Source: Candidatus Poseidonia sp. (GTDB lineage: Archaea; Thermoplasmatota; Poseidoniia; Poseidoniales; Poseidoniaceae). Taken from it: a stretch of 43,953 nucleotides of DNA. Every line of letters begins with the position of its first letter. The first letter of the stretch is position 1. A model generated the notes under the pieces. It was given only the letters and a program-made list of their open reading frames with translations, made no database searches and was not told where the DNA came from. The translations under genes and the position numbers were made by a program. Where the stretch lies: positions 1-43,953 of the forward strand of contig JALRLQ010000003.1 in assembly GCA_023254365.1 (NCBI GenBank), read 5' to 3'. Below are positions 23,304-32,100 of the stretch, one piece after another.

Positions 23304-24236
23304 TCAGAGGCCGGGAGCGGCTTCTCGCCATTCCTCTTCGCCTTCTTCATCGGTGTTGAGGAAACGGCGACCAGCAACTGCACCAGCCAGAGCAATCATC
23401 GAGATAGCAGGTACGACTTCGAAGCCGGGGAGGTAGACGCCACGGACATAGACCGTGATCATCTGGGACTCTCGGTTGCAGCCACCGTTCTGGCAGGCAA
23501 ACTCGGATTCAGCGTAAAACTCCAAGACATGGTAAGCGTCTGACCAACCCTGATTCTTGGGCGTTCGCACCATGATGCGAGCGGTCTCTGGGGCAGCGTT
23601 GGGCTCGATGGTCACCACGGTTTGTGGAAGGTTGACGGTGAAGCCGGCTTCTTCGAGCGTTTCACGGGTGTTTTCGGTCACACCGATTTTCATACGGTCG
23701 ATTTGGTTACCGAAGTTGTACACCTTGAACTGGAAGTTCTTATCGGTCTTCGGCATCAACTGGACGAAAGGTTCGACGGCCTCAACTTGAACGATGCTGA
23801 ATTGCATGATGTTGATCAGGGCATTCACCTGAGAGGTGGCGATGTTGGGTGGCGGCACGTTGTTGATTTCTTGCACTTCGGCGGAAACAGTCAACTGGCG
23901 TGATTGCATTTGCATGTAGGGGTTGGCGCGGACGACGACTTGGAAGTCGACCTCTTGTCCTGCACCGACGTACATGTCGCCGGGAGCGGCTGTTGCCAAA
24001 CCGTCGCTGGTCACGCGAATGGCCACCTTCTCGACGTAGGTGGTGGGGTTGGAGACCGTACATGTAGTGTATCCAGTGAGGGTGGCACCAGGCTTGACCT
24101 CAACCTGAATTTGGCCGGGAGCGCAGGTCATGGAGACGGCAGCACCGGAAAATTGCGCAGAGGCGGGCACGGCCACGACCATCAGCGAACAAAAGTAGAT
24201 TCCCAGCAATGCAACAACGCGCTTCCATGCCGACAT
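23304..24236 (-). CDS. Secreted surface protein with PGF-CTERM-like C-terminal anchor
   Basis: I chose ATG 24236 (MSAWKRVVALLG...) with GGTGAG just upstream. It gives a proper signal peptide ending VPASA; the open frame upstream to 24314 has no such signal. The mature part has beta-rich domains reminiscent of NEW3/alpha-galactosidase-associated modules (TVSNPTTYVEKVAIRV, then FKVYNFGNQIDRMKIGV). Cysteines occur in CQNGGCN and near the N-terminus. The C-terminus has LPGFEVVPAISMIALAG followed by a short hydrophobic run and RR. This resembles the PGF-CTERM signal that archaeosortase A processes in haloarchaea and methanogens, but a 15-residue acidic tail follows, longer than usual. The ligand is unknown. 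It is the first gene of a likely pair with the 397-aa gene. Confidence 0.8.
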   Translation of the reverse strand: MSAWKRVVALLGIYFCSLMVVAVPASAQFSGAAVSMTCAPGQIQVEVKPGATLTGYTTCTVSNPTTYVEKVAIRVTSDGLATAAPGDMYVGAGQEVDFQVVVRANPYMQMQSRQLTVSAEVQEINNVPPPNIATSQVNALINIMQFSIVQVEAVEPFVQLMPKTDKNFQFKVYNFGNQIDRMKIGVTENTRETLEEAGFTVNLPQTVVTIEPNAAPETARIMVRTPKNQGWSDAYHVLEFYAESEFACQNGGCNRESQMITVYVRGVYLPGFEVVPAISMIALAGAVAGRRFLNTDEEGEEEWREAAPGL

Positions 24237-24272
24237 AGTCTCACCTATCGGTCTTCCCAACCTTCCCCACCT

Positions 24273-24285
24273 CATAACGGTTATG
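24273..24285. promoter_or_regulatory. Palindrome CATAAC-G-GTTATG upstream of the PGF-CTERM-like surface protein
   Basis: A perfect 13-nt palindrome sits 37 nt before the ATG at 24236, in the expected core-promoter position. It could be an operator; no protein can be assigned. Confidence 0.3.
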
Positions 24286-24332
24286 GGTGTGATGTGCGGA
24301 AAACAGGCCTTCAATGCAGTGGAGCGTTTTGG

Positions 24333-24406
24333 TGGGCCCGAAGGGAGTTGAACCCTTGACCTCCCGGTTATGAGCCGGGCGCTCTAACCAACTAAGCTAC
24401 GGGCCC
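24333..24406 (-). tRNA. tRNA with CAU anticodon (elongator Met or Ile2)
   Basis: The minus strand folds as a 74-nt tRNA: acceptor GGGCCCG/CGGGCCC, D-arm AGCTTAGTTGGTTAGAGC, anticodon stem CCCGG/CCGGG around CTCATAA, and T-arm AAGGG/CCCTT with TTCAACT. Discriminator A is at 24333, followed by an encoded CC. There is no intron. The G1-rich acceptor resembles archaeal Ile2 tRNAs, whose C34 is modified to read AUA, but sequence alone does not separate this from elongator Met. It is not initiator-like (no G-rich anticodon-stem run). It lies 41 nt after the HD gene on the same strand. Confidence 0.93.
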
Positions 24407-24447
24407 CGTGAGGGGGTTTTGACATCGCATGATGAACCTTCTTGTGG

Positions 24448-25749
24448 TCAATCAAACTGTGCCAGCGAGGATTGCGAAGGTTTCACCCATTCGCGAGCAC
24501 TCTGCTCGAGTTCGTCTCTCAGTGCTTCTGGAACGAAGATCAAGCATTGTTCGTGGGGTTGGACCAGCGAACGTATGAGGGCAGAATGCTCGGAGACATC
24601 GCGCCCGTCTTCGAGGAGAATACCGCCAACATAAGGCAGGTAACCACGCTTGCTGATGCGGGCCTGAATCATGTCAATATCGGGGTCAAAGCCTCGTTCA
24701 AGAAGGAGTTCTCGAATACGTGGAGCGACCAAATCGGCCATCTCAACGGTAAAGTTGCTGATGCGCAACGACTTGTGATAGTCCTTTCTCGAAAGCAGTC
24801 GTTGAGCGTAAGAAGACAGGTAAACATCCTCGTGATTCGCCCAATGCGGCAAGGCCACTTTCACATGGGCATCGTTGAGCAGAACGTATTCTTCTGCAGA
24901 CAAATTCGTGTTGAGCAACATGTGGGCCAGTTCCTCAGACAGCGTCAGGGCACCTTCCTGTGCGAGTGCTCTTGCCCGTTCGAGCATGTTCACCAGGTAG
25001 GCCTGCGTAAGCATGTTGACCTTGTGAAAGTAGACCTGCTGGTACATGTGATAGCGTGTCACCAAGTAGGCTTCGATGGCAGGGAGCCCCCATTGTTTCA
25101 CGAACAAACGACCGTCCTGTCCAACACGGAGCGCACGAATCACGCGGGCGCTGTCAAAACCACCAATTTGTGCACCGGTGTTGGCTTGGTCTCGAATCAT
25201 GTAGTCCATCCGATCGACATCGAGTTGACTGCTCACAATCTCCTTCATGAATCGAGGAATGGGTTCACCGTCGTGCTCGTCATGCCCGTCCATCAACGCA
25301 AACAATCGTCCAAGACGTTGTGGCCCGAGCACATCGGCAACGGCACGGCCAAGGTCGGTCTGCGATGATTCGAGAATGCGACGCCCCCATGCCTCGTGGG
25401 AGGCGAAGGTGGCGTACACTCGGGGTGTTTCCAGCAGGTGGGAATACGGGGGGTGGCCGATGTCGTGGAGCAAAGCGGCCAGTTGAACCAACTCCACATC
25501 CTCATCGCTCATCAATCCGGGGTGAACCTCGTTGAGGTGCTGTGCGAGGGTACCGGCGAGGTGGTATGCACCGAGTGAATGGGCAAAGCGGTTGTGCGTA
25601 GCAGCAGGGAACACGTACTCGCACGTCGAGAGTTGTTGAATTGCCCGGAGACGTTGGAATTCGGGGGTGTCGATGATGGTTGAATGGGCAGATGGGACGA
25701 AAATATCCCGATGAATTTCATCGCGAATAACCCGTTCACGACCGTTCAT
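24448..25749 (-). CDS. HD-domain phosphohydrolase, SAMHD1/dGTPase-like (COG1078 type)
   Basis: The family hydrolyses dNTPs to nucleoside plus triphosphate or acts on other phosphoesters. The 433-residue length fits. Visible signature residues are RFAHSLGAYH (His57), LLHDIGHPPYSH (His95-Asp96) and LDVDRMDYMIRDQ, the SAMHD1-family block holding the fourth metal ligand. The N-terminus RVIRDEIHRDI..P EFQRLRAIQQL is also typical of the family. GGAGAG lies 6 nt before ATG 25749 and a TATA-like ATATAAAG ~25-30 nt upstream. It is divergent from the OB-fold operon and followed by a tRNA. A role in nucleotide-pool control is inferred from the family; the true substrate is open. Confidence 0.92.
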   Translation of the reverse strand: MNGRERVIRDEIHRDIFVPSAHSTIIDTPEFQRLRAIQQLSTCEYVFPAATHNRFAHSLGAYHLAGTLAQHLNEVHPGLMSDEDVELVQLAALLHDIGHPPYSHLLETPRVYATFASHEAWGRRILESSQTDLGRAVADVLGPQRLGRLFALMDGHDEHDGEPIPRFMKEIVSSQLDVDRMDYMIRDQANTGAQIGGFDSARVIRALRVGQDGRLFVKQWGLPAIEAYLVTRYHMYQQVYFHKVNMLTQAYLVNMLERARALAQEGALTLSEELAHMLLNTNLSAEEYVLLNDAHVKVALPHWANHEDVYLSSYAQRLLSRKDYHKSLRISNFTVEMADLVAPRIRELLLERGFDPDIDMIQARISKRGYLPYVGGILLEDGRDVSEHSALIRSLVQPHEQCLIFVPEALRDELEQSAREWVKPSQSSLAQFD

Positions 25750-25770
25750 GGTGACTCTCCGTCAAGTTTG

Positions 25771-25785
25771 CTCTTTATATCACTT
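25771..25785. promoter_or_regulatory. Shared bidirectional TATA region between the HD gene and the OB-fold operon
   Basis: CTTTATATCAC reads as a TATA box on the plus strand (predicted start near 25800) and as GTGATATAAAG on the minus strand, ~25 nt from the HD start codon. One AT-rich core apparently serves both divergent units. Confidence 0.45.
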
Positions 25786-25823
25786 CTCGGCGAGCCGGAA
25801 AATGGCACATGGATAAGCCCTAA

Positions 25824-25836
25824 GCCCGAAAGGGTT
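25824..25836 (+). promoter_or_regulatory. GNRA-loop mini hairpin in the leader of the OB-fold gene
   Basis: GCCC-GAAA-GGGT forms a 4-bp stem (one G-U) with a GAAA tetraloop, 12 nt before the ATG at 25848. It is small and may be coincidental. Confidence 0.2.
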
Positions 25837-25847
25837 CAGCCGGTGGC

Positions 25848-27599
25848 ATGGCGGATGCTGTGAAAGGCCTGATGGACCGCATCACCAACGACGACCCCGA
25901 AACGCGCGGACAACAATTGTGGGTGATGTTCGCTTTGGCCATGTTTCTCGTGGCGACGTTGAACTGGTACGCCTATGTTCGTGAACCGGAAGTGATTCGC
26001 GTTGAGCAGTTGCTTGAATACAAGAACGAGGTCGTGAAAGTTCAAGGCACCCTCATCTCCTGGGTGGAAGACCCCTTCGCCTCAGGCGACGACCGCATTG
26101 ATGCCATCATTGACGACGGTACTGGGGTGGTGGAAACACGGTGGTTCAGACCCGGCAACATGCCACCCATTGGCACAACGGTCACAGTGATGGGTGACGT
26201 CATCGAATACGACGGTCGTATCTGGATTCAATCGCTTGGAGCAGGGGCCATGGAATGGACCACAGCCGACCTGCCCGAGGTGGAGATTCTGGGTATTGCA
26301 GATGTGGCGAAAGACCCCGCAGCCTACGACGGTCAAGTGATTCAACTGACCGGTTACATCGATAGGTCCATTGCACCCGACACCACCTTCACCTCTGCTT
26401 ATTTGGGCGACCACCCCAACTATGGAAACTCAGACCACCGAATGCATCTGACCATCCGGTCCTCCATCGGCGAGTGGGTGGAAGCAACCGCCAAGGTAGA
26501 GGTGCAAGGCATGCTCACCTACCAGCAACGGGACCTTCGATGGAGTTTGCAAATCCAAGGCCCCGAAATTCTCGTGGACCGAAACCACGTCCTGAACGTC
26601 CCTCAGCTCGATTGGGGCGCTCAGGCCACGTGGAGTTATCAATCCGGGCAAACCGTGACCATGACCGGCGTCCTTCTGACCGGCGAAGGCGATTGGACCT
26701 TGTACGGGCCAAGCGGTGAGACCATTTGTGTCGTTCCAACCGATGAGGATCGTACAGCCGCCTCAAGCGGAAGCCTGGACAACACCGTTCAAACCGTCGA
26801 AGGACGTTTGATGTGGTCGTCATCTGTTGCTGGATGGTGCATCGATGCCAACATGGGCATGAGTCCAACCCTTGTCAACCCGGAAACACCGGTTGGTTTG
26901 TTGGCGATGTTGTCTGCGGACCCCGTCCGGATGTTGGAGGATACCGAGGCCACTTACACCCTCTCAGCCTACATCAAATACGCCGTTGAACCAAGTGTGG
27001 AACAGGAAAATGCCTACTTCGTGGACGCCGCTGCCTACACGCCCGGATGGACAAGCATTGTCGTCACGGTCCCCGGGCCGAGGACCGTGTGGCTTGAGGC
27101 AGGCCAGAACATCGTGAGCAACGTTTCGGTAACCTGGGACGACGAAAACATGCGCCTTCGTCTTGTGGTTCACGACTACACCCTTGGCCCCGTCCCTTCA
27201 GCACGAACATTGCTTTGGGACGACGGTGCAACGCAATGGAGTTATTCTCGCGACCAAAACGTGCTCATCAACGGCAAGGCCATCTATGAAAACGACGAAT
27301 GGCGATTGTACCGCGACGGTTCAGACGAATCGATCAAGATCGACCCTCACGGTCAGGCCATCGGAACCGACGAATGGCATGCAAATCAATCCATGACGTG
27401 GACCGGGCGTTTGCGTCAAGTGCAGAGCGACGATGGCATGAGCCTGGTCTACCTCCTGGACCAAGCCGATGCCGTTGACACCGACGGGGATGGACTTAGC
27501 GACACCCTCGAAGATGCCTTCGGAACGTCGGTCACCTCTGAGGACAGCGATGACGACGGCCTGTCCGACCGCGAGGAATACATCAATGCACAAACGTGA
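25848..27599 (+). CDS. Membrane-anchored extracytoplasmic protein with tandem OB-fold domains and a calcium-binding tail
   Basis: The 583-residue protein has a ~22-residue cytoplasmic N-terminus and one TM helix (~24-42, WVMFALAMFLVATLNWYAY). Outside are at least two and probably four OB-fold-like domains. The first (~60-135) reads VVKVQGTLISWVED..IIDDGTGVVETRW..GTTVTVMGDV, the pattern of tRNA-anti/NirD-type OB folds that often bind single-stranded nucleic acid or sugars. The second spans ~155-240. The C-terminus (~543-580) carries thrombospondin-type-3 calcium motifs (DTDGDGLSDTLED, DSDDDGLSDREEY). No catalytic residues were recognised. The stop lies 9 nt before the next ATG, so it is the first gene of a three-gene operon with the TctA-like and lamin-tail/PLD genes. 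Nucleic-acid binding is an inference. Confidence 0.75.
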   Translation: MADAVKGLMDRITNDDPETRGQQLWVMFALAMFLVATLNWYAYVREPEVIRVEQLLEYKNEVVKVQGTLISWVEDPFASGDDRIDAIIDDGTGVVETRWFRPGNMPPIGTTVTVMGDVIEYDGRIWIQSLGAGAMEWTTADLPEVEILGIADVAKDPAAYDGQVIQLTGYIDRSIAPDTTFTSAYLGDHPNYGNSDHRMHLTIRSSIGEWVEATAKVEVQGMLTYQQRDLRWSLQIQGPEILVDRNHVLNVPQLDWGAQATWSYQSGQTVTMTGVLLTGEGDWTLYGPSGETICVVPTDEDRTAASSGSLDNTVQTVEGRLMWSSSVAGWCIDANMGMSPTLVNPETPVGLLAMLSADPVRMLEDTEATYTLSAYIKYAVEPSVEQENAYFVDAAAYTPGWTSIVVTVPGPRTVWLEAGQNIVSNVSVTWDDENMRLRLVVHDYTLGPVPSARTLLWDDGATQWSYSRDQNVLINGKAIYENDEWRLYRDGSDESIKIDPHGQAIGTDEWHANQSMTWTGRLRQVQSDDGMSLVYLLDQADAVDTDGDGLSDTLEDAFGTSVTSEDSDDDGLSDREEYINAQT

Positions 27600-27608
27600 G
27601 GGTTGACC

Positions 27609-29111
27609 ATGTTGGAAGGCTACTTTTTGGACTTGGCGTGGTTGTTGGGCGCCTTGTTCTTTGGCGTCATGCTCGGGTCCCTCACGGGTTTGATTCCGGG
27701 CTTTCACGTCAACAACGTGGCGCTGATTTTGTTGGCTTTGTCACCTGCCCTGCTCGATTTGGGTATCCCCCTCTCGGCCGTTGCAGCGATCATCGTCGCC
27801 ACCGGGACCGTCCATACGTTCCTGAACTACATCCCTTCCGCCCTCATCGGTGCACCTGACGGTGACACAGCCTTGTCCTTGTTGCCCGGGCACCGCATGT
27901 TGTTGTCTGGAAACGCTGCCCGTGGCGTGGCTTGGTCGGCACGAGGCTCTCAACTCGGTCTTTTCCTCTCCCTGCCACTCATCGTCCTCGCTCGAATTGC
28001 GTTTGGACCTGAGCTCGGCTGGTACGAAGACCTGCGTTCGGTGTTGCCGTTTGTGCTGCTCAGCATCTCGCTGTTGTTGCTCGCCACCGAAACAACGCGG
28101 TTGGACTGGCCAATCTGGATGCAAAAATTGTCCATGGGTCGTTTGGGACGGGATTCCCGCTTTGCAGGGTTCCTCACGGCAACGGCCTTCTTCCTTCTGG
28201 CCGGCATGTACGGCTGGGGTGTGTTCACGCTCCCCGCACGCTCTCCAGTGGGTATGCCGGATGCCAGTCTTCTGCTGCCCAGTCTCGCTGGCCTGTTCGG
28301 CATTGCCAACCTCCTCGACATTTACGCCACCACCTCTCATCTCCCTCCTCAGCGGGAGAATTGGTCGCTTCCTCCCGTCCGGCCCTTGGTCGTGCCGTGC
28401 TTTTGGTCAAGCGTTGCTGGTGCCTCCATGGGGGTGCTCCCGGGCATGACCGCTTCCCAAGCCACGGTGTTGGTGATGGGCGGACGAAACCTGGCAGCCA
28501 AAGCGCAGGGTCGGCAGGGATACGGCATGGATTGGGAAACGCGCCGCCTCACCGAATTGTCGGACGATGAATTGTTGGAAATCGCCAAGGCAGAAGCGGA
28601 AGACGGTGTTGAAGGTCCTCAGACCAAACAAGATTTGGAAATCATTGCCATCTTGTCGGCGGTCAACACCGCCGTGACCGTGATGGTGCTTGGTTTCCTG
28701 TACATCATCAGCCGTTCAAGGTCGGGTGCAACGTTGGCTCTGAAAATGATGTACCCAATTGAAACCTGGTCTTCACTCGAGCCCACAAGTGACTTCATCC
28801 GCTTGTTGGCCGTCACCCTCGCCGCTGGCCTGCTCGCCATGCCGATGATGAGGTATGTTGGCATGGGCATGCTTCGACTCCACGCAGCCATACCGCTTCA
28901 GCAGATGGTCATGGGCGTGATTCTCTTTGTCGTGGCGTTGGTCTGGCTGTCAACCGGCTTTGTCGGCATCGGCGTACTCATCGTCGGCACCATCATTGGC
29001 CTCTTGCCACCCCGTATCGGTATACGACGCTCCCACGGCATGGGAATCATTCTGGTCCCCATCATGATCTACACCTTCGCCCAAAAATTCGACAGTTTTG
29101 GATTCATCTGA
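27609..29111 (+). CDS. COG1784-type TctA-like polytopic membrane protein
   Basis: The 500-residue protein has about ten TM helices and the two signature loops of the TctA/DUF112 fold: GSLTGLIPGFHVNNVALIL near residue 25 and GASMGVLPGMTASQATVLVMGG near residue ~275, which mark its internal two-fold repeat. TctA proteins are the large membrane subunit of tripartite tricarboxylate transporters. No TctB or binding protein is present here, as is usual for the archaeal COG1784 branch, whose substrate is unknown. I chose ATG 27609: TGAGGG, overlapping the previous stop, lies 6 nt upstream. A TTG two codons earlier is not needed. A ~60-residue acidic cytoplasmic loop (ETRRLTELSDDELLEIAKAE) splits the halves. 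Confidence 0.85.
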   Translation: MLEGYFLDLAWLLGALFFGVMLGSLTGLIPGFHVNNVALILLALSPALLDLGIPLSAVAAIIVATGTVHTFLNYIPSALIGAPDGDTALSLLPGHRMLLSGNAARGVAWSARGSQLGLFLSLPLIVLARIAFGPELGWYEDLRSVLPFVLLSISLLLLATETTRLDWPIWMQKLSMGRLGRDSRFAGFLTATAFFLLAGMYGWGVFTLPARSPVGMPDASLLLPSLAGLFGIANLLDIYATTSHLPPQRENWSLPPVRPLVVPCFWSSVAGASMGVLPGMTASQATVLVMGGRNLAAKAQGRQGYGMDWETRRLTELSDDELLEIAKAEAEDGVEGPQTKQDLEIIAILSAVNTAVTVMVLGFLYIISRSRSGATLALKMMYPIETWSSLEPTSDFIRLLAVTLAAGLLAMPMMRYVGMGMLRLHAAIPLQQMVMGVILFVVALVWLSTGFVGIGVLIVGTIIGLLPPRIGIRRSHGMGIILVPIMIYTFAQKFDSFGFI

Positions 29112-29127
29112 ACAAGGACGTGAACAC

Positions 29128-32100
29128 ATGAACAACACCCGCACCGCCACCAGCCTGATGCTCCTCTTCCTCCTTTCGCTTGCACTCCCGCTTGCAAGCG
29201 AACCACTCGACGAGGGATGGGGACAACCCCTGCTCACTTCGGCTCGCTCAACCGCCTGCAGCGGAAGTGTTTGCATCAACGAAGTCATTCCCGACCCGCA
29301 AGGTGCAGACACCGGCCTCTACCCCAACGGCGAGTGGTTTGAACTCTTCAACAACGGCGGCATGGACGTCGATTTGACCGGTTGGAAGGTGACCACCAGC
29401 GCCCAGAAAACCCTTGCGTTCAACGCCAACACCATCGTTGGTTACCAAGCCGGAAACAGTTCGTCGTGGACCATCAGCCCCGGTGAGTACGTGGTGATTG
29501 CCCGCAACGGTGACAGCAATTTCTACATGACCAACACGGGCCTGTCAATGACGCTTGTTGACAACAACAACAACAACCTCCACACCGCCACATGGGGTGC
29601 TGTCACCTCAGGAACGAGTTATGAACAGGACTCGTCCAATCCCACGGCCAATTGGATCGCCACCGGTTCGCCCTCGCCGGGCCAAATCAATTCGGCGGGC
29701 GGCCCGACAACCCTCATTCCCGGCGACCTCATCATCTCCGAGGTCATGGCCAACCCTTGGCCCTCGTTTGACAACGCAACATGGCCGGGAGGCGAATGGG
29801 TTGAGGTGATGAACACCGGTAGCAGCGACATCGATTTGACCGGTTACAGTTTGATGGATGCTGCAGGGAACGTCCTCGAATTCAACAGCACGCACCTGGT
29901 GAACGTCACGGCCAGCAGCAGCAGTTACCTCATCTCGCCCGGACAACACCGCATCGTGGCCGTGAACGGGACAAGCCCGTACGGCGTGTTGAACAACGGG
30001 GCTGAAACGCTCACGCTGAAGTGGCCCAACGGCAGCCCTTCGCAAGAGGTCTCGTGGACCTCAACCCTCCAAGGATTCTCGCTCACGGCGTCCACGCAAC
30101 CCAACGGGCTGTGGTCCTACGCATCCTACCCATCGCCCGAGGGCATGAACCCGATGGCGATTGAATTGATGCCTCGCCAAACCTTTGACGTGCAAATGAC
30201 CGAATTGATGTCCAATGCCACCAACGATGGCGCCGGCTTCCCCGATGGTGAATGGATTGAACTCCACAACACGGGAACCATCGCCGTGGATTTGATGGGA
30301 TGGACCGTTCTTGACGGCATGGGCAACATCACCCACCTTGACCCTGGTACGTTGGTCTTCAACAGCAGCCAAGGAGCCAGCCTTATCGATGCTGGAGAAC
30401 GTCGGTTGGTGCAATTCACGAGCGACACCCAACTGTGGGATGATTACAACCACCTCTTCCTGCGCGATGCTTCGGGACAAACGGTGGACACCGCTGTTTA
30501 CACCACCGATTATGGAGAAGATGTAGCGCTTATTCGTGGCAATCAACCGACCGACCCGTGGGTTCCTGCAGCGTGGAAAACACCCGGTCAACCTGAGCCC
30601 GGAACGACCCCTTCGGCGAGCACGGTTCGGTTTTCAGAAGTGCTGCCCGATGCGGTTGGGGCCGACAACCAACAATGGCCCAACGGTGAATGGCTCGAGC
30701 TTCATAACTACGGAACCATGGATGTGGACCTCACCGGATGGAAACTCCAAGCAGCATCGCGAAGCATGACCCTCCACGAATTCAACATGCCCTTCCAAGC
30801 CACACCGATTCTGCCTGCTGGCGATGTCACGCTGGTTGCTCTCAACGGCACCAGTTCCTTTTACCTCAAGCACACCGCTCCCGATTCCATCGGTCTGCTC
30901 GATGCTGCAGGTTCGACCGTTGACACCATCACCTGGACGGACACGGTTGAGGGTGAATCCCTCGTTGCCCCCAACAGCACCCATGCAGGCGTTGGCCCCA
31001 ACGGCTCGACCGCCACGGGTGATTGGATTCTCTCAGCATGGCCCACACCCGGCGAACGCAACCCTGTGTGGCCAGCCTACACGGGCTCAACCGAACTCGC
31101 CATCACCGAGGTGCTGCCGTACTGCAACGACGATTCCATCACGCCAACCGAAGACTGGGTTGAACTCCACAACACCGGAGCATCACCGCTCAACATCAGT
31201 CGCTGGTCCGTGCTCAACGCTGACGGTGACCGCCGCTTTGTCCGACTGAGCGACCTCTGGACCGAGGCCAACGCCACGCCAAGCGACCTCCTCCAACCCG
31301 ATGAACGAGCGGTGTTCACGATGGACGAGTGGATTTTGAGTGGGCTGGGCGACTCCTTTGACCTGCTCCACCCGGATGGCGACGCTGTCGACCGGGCCGT
31401 GTGGACCACCATCACGGATTGCCAAACGCTGATGCCAGGCGAGGCATCCGGCGACGACTGGCAACACACCTTGTGGCCAACACCGGGTGCATCCGAACCC
31501 GATGCAAGCCAATTTGCGGGGAAGGACGACCTGATGTTCACGCGCTTCATGCCTGCGGCCTCCACCAGTGGTTCAAGCGACATGGAGTTCATTGAAATCA
31601 GCAACCACGGTGACCAATTGGCCGTCTTGAACGGCTGGACGCTGCGTTCAACCACTGGCGCTATGAGTTCTTACGATGCTACCATCACATCCTTGATGAT
31701 TCAACCCCAAAGCAGTGTACTCTTGGCCAACGAGGCCGACCAATTGACGCAATACGAACAAGGTACGGTGGTCGATATCAGCGTGGCGTTGGACCGGGCG
31801 TTTTACTTCCCCAACACCGGAGCAGCCATCCAATTGCTGGACCCTTCCGGTGTTCAGGCAGACACCCTCGTGTACGGCAATGGCCCCGTGACCCTCTCGG
31901 GTTGGAGCGGCATTGCCCTCGTGGAACCCATCACCAATTTGGACAACATCATCTATCTTCGTGGAAACGGCTGCGGCGACGCTCCCGACACCAACACAGT
32001 AGCCGACTGGCATGTTCGATGGAGTCGCCTCGGAGGCAGCACCTTCTGCTTTGAAACCACCCTTTCCAGCACCGGCTCCATCACGCCGTTGCTCGCTCCA

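Noticed and set aside
24237..24314. N-terminal extension of the PGF-CTERM-like protein
   Set aside because: It would bury the signal peptide 26 residues in; ATG 24236 has a GGTGAG site and gives a standard signal.
29275..31700. Regular ~450-bp periodicity as a DNA satellite repeat
   Set aside because: The similarity is at protein level (lamin-tail domains); the DNA copies are too diverged to be a recent tandem repeat.
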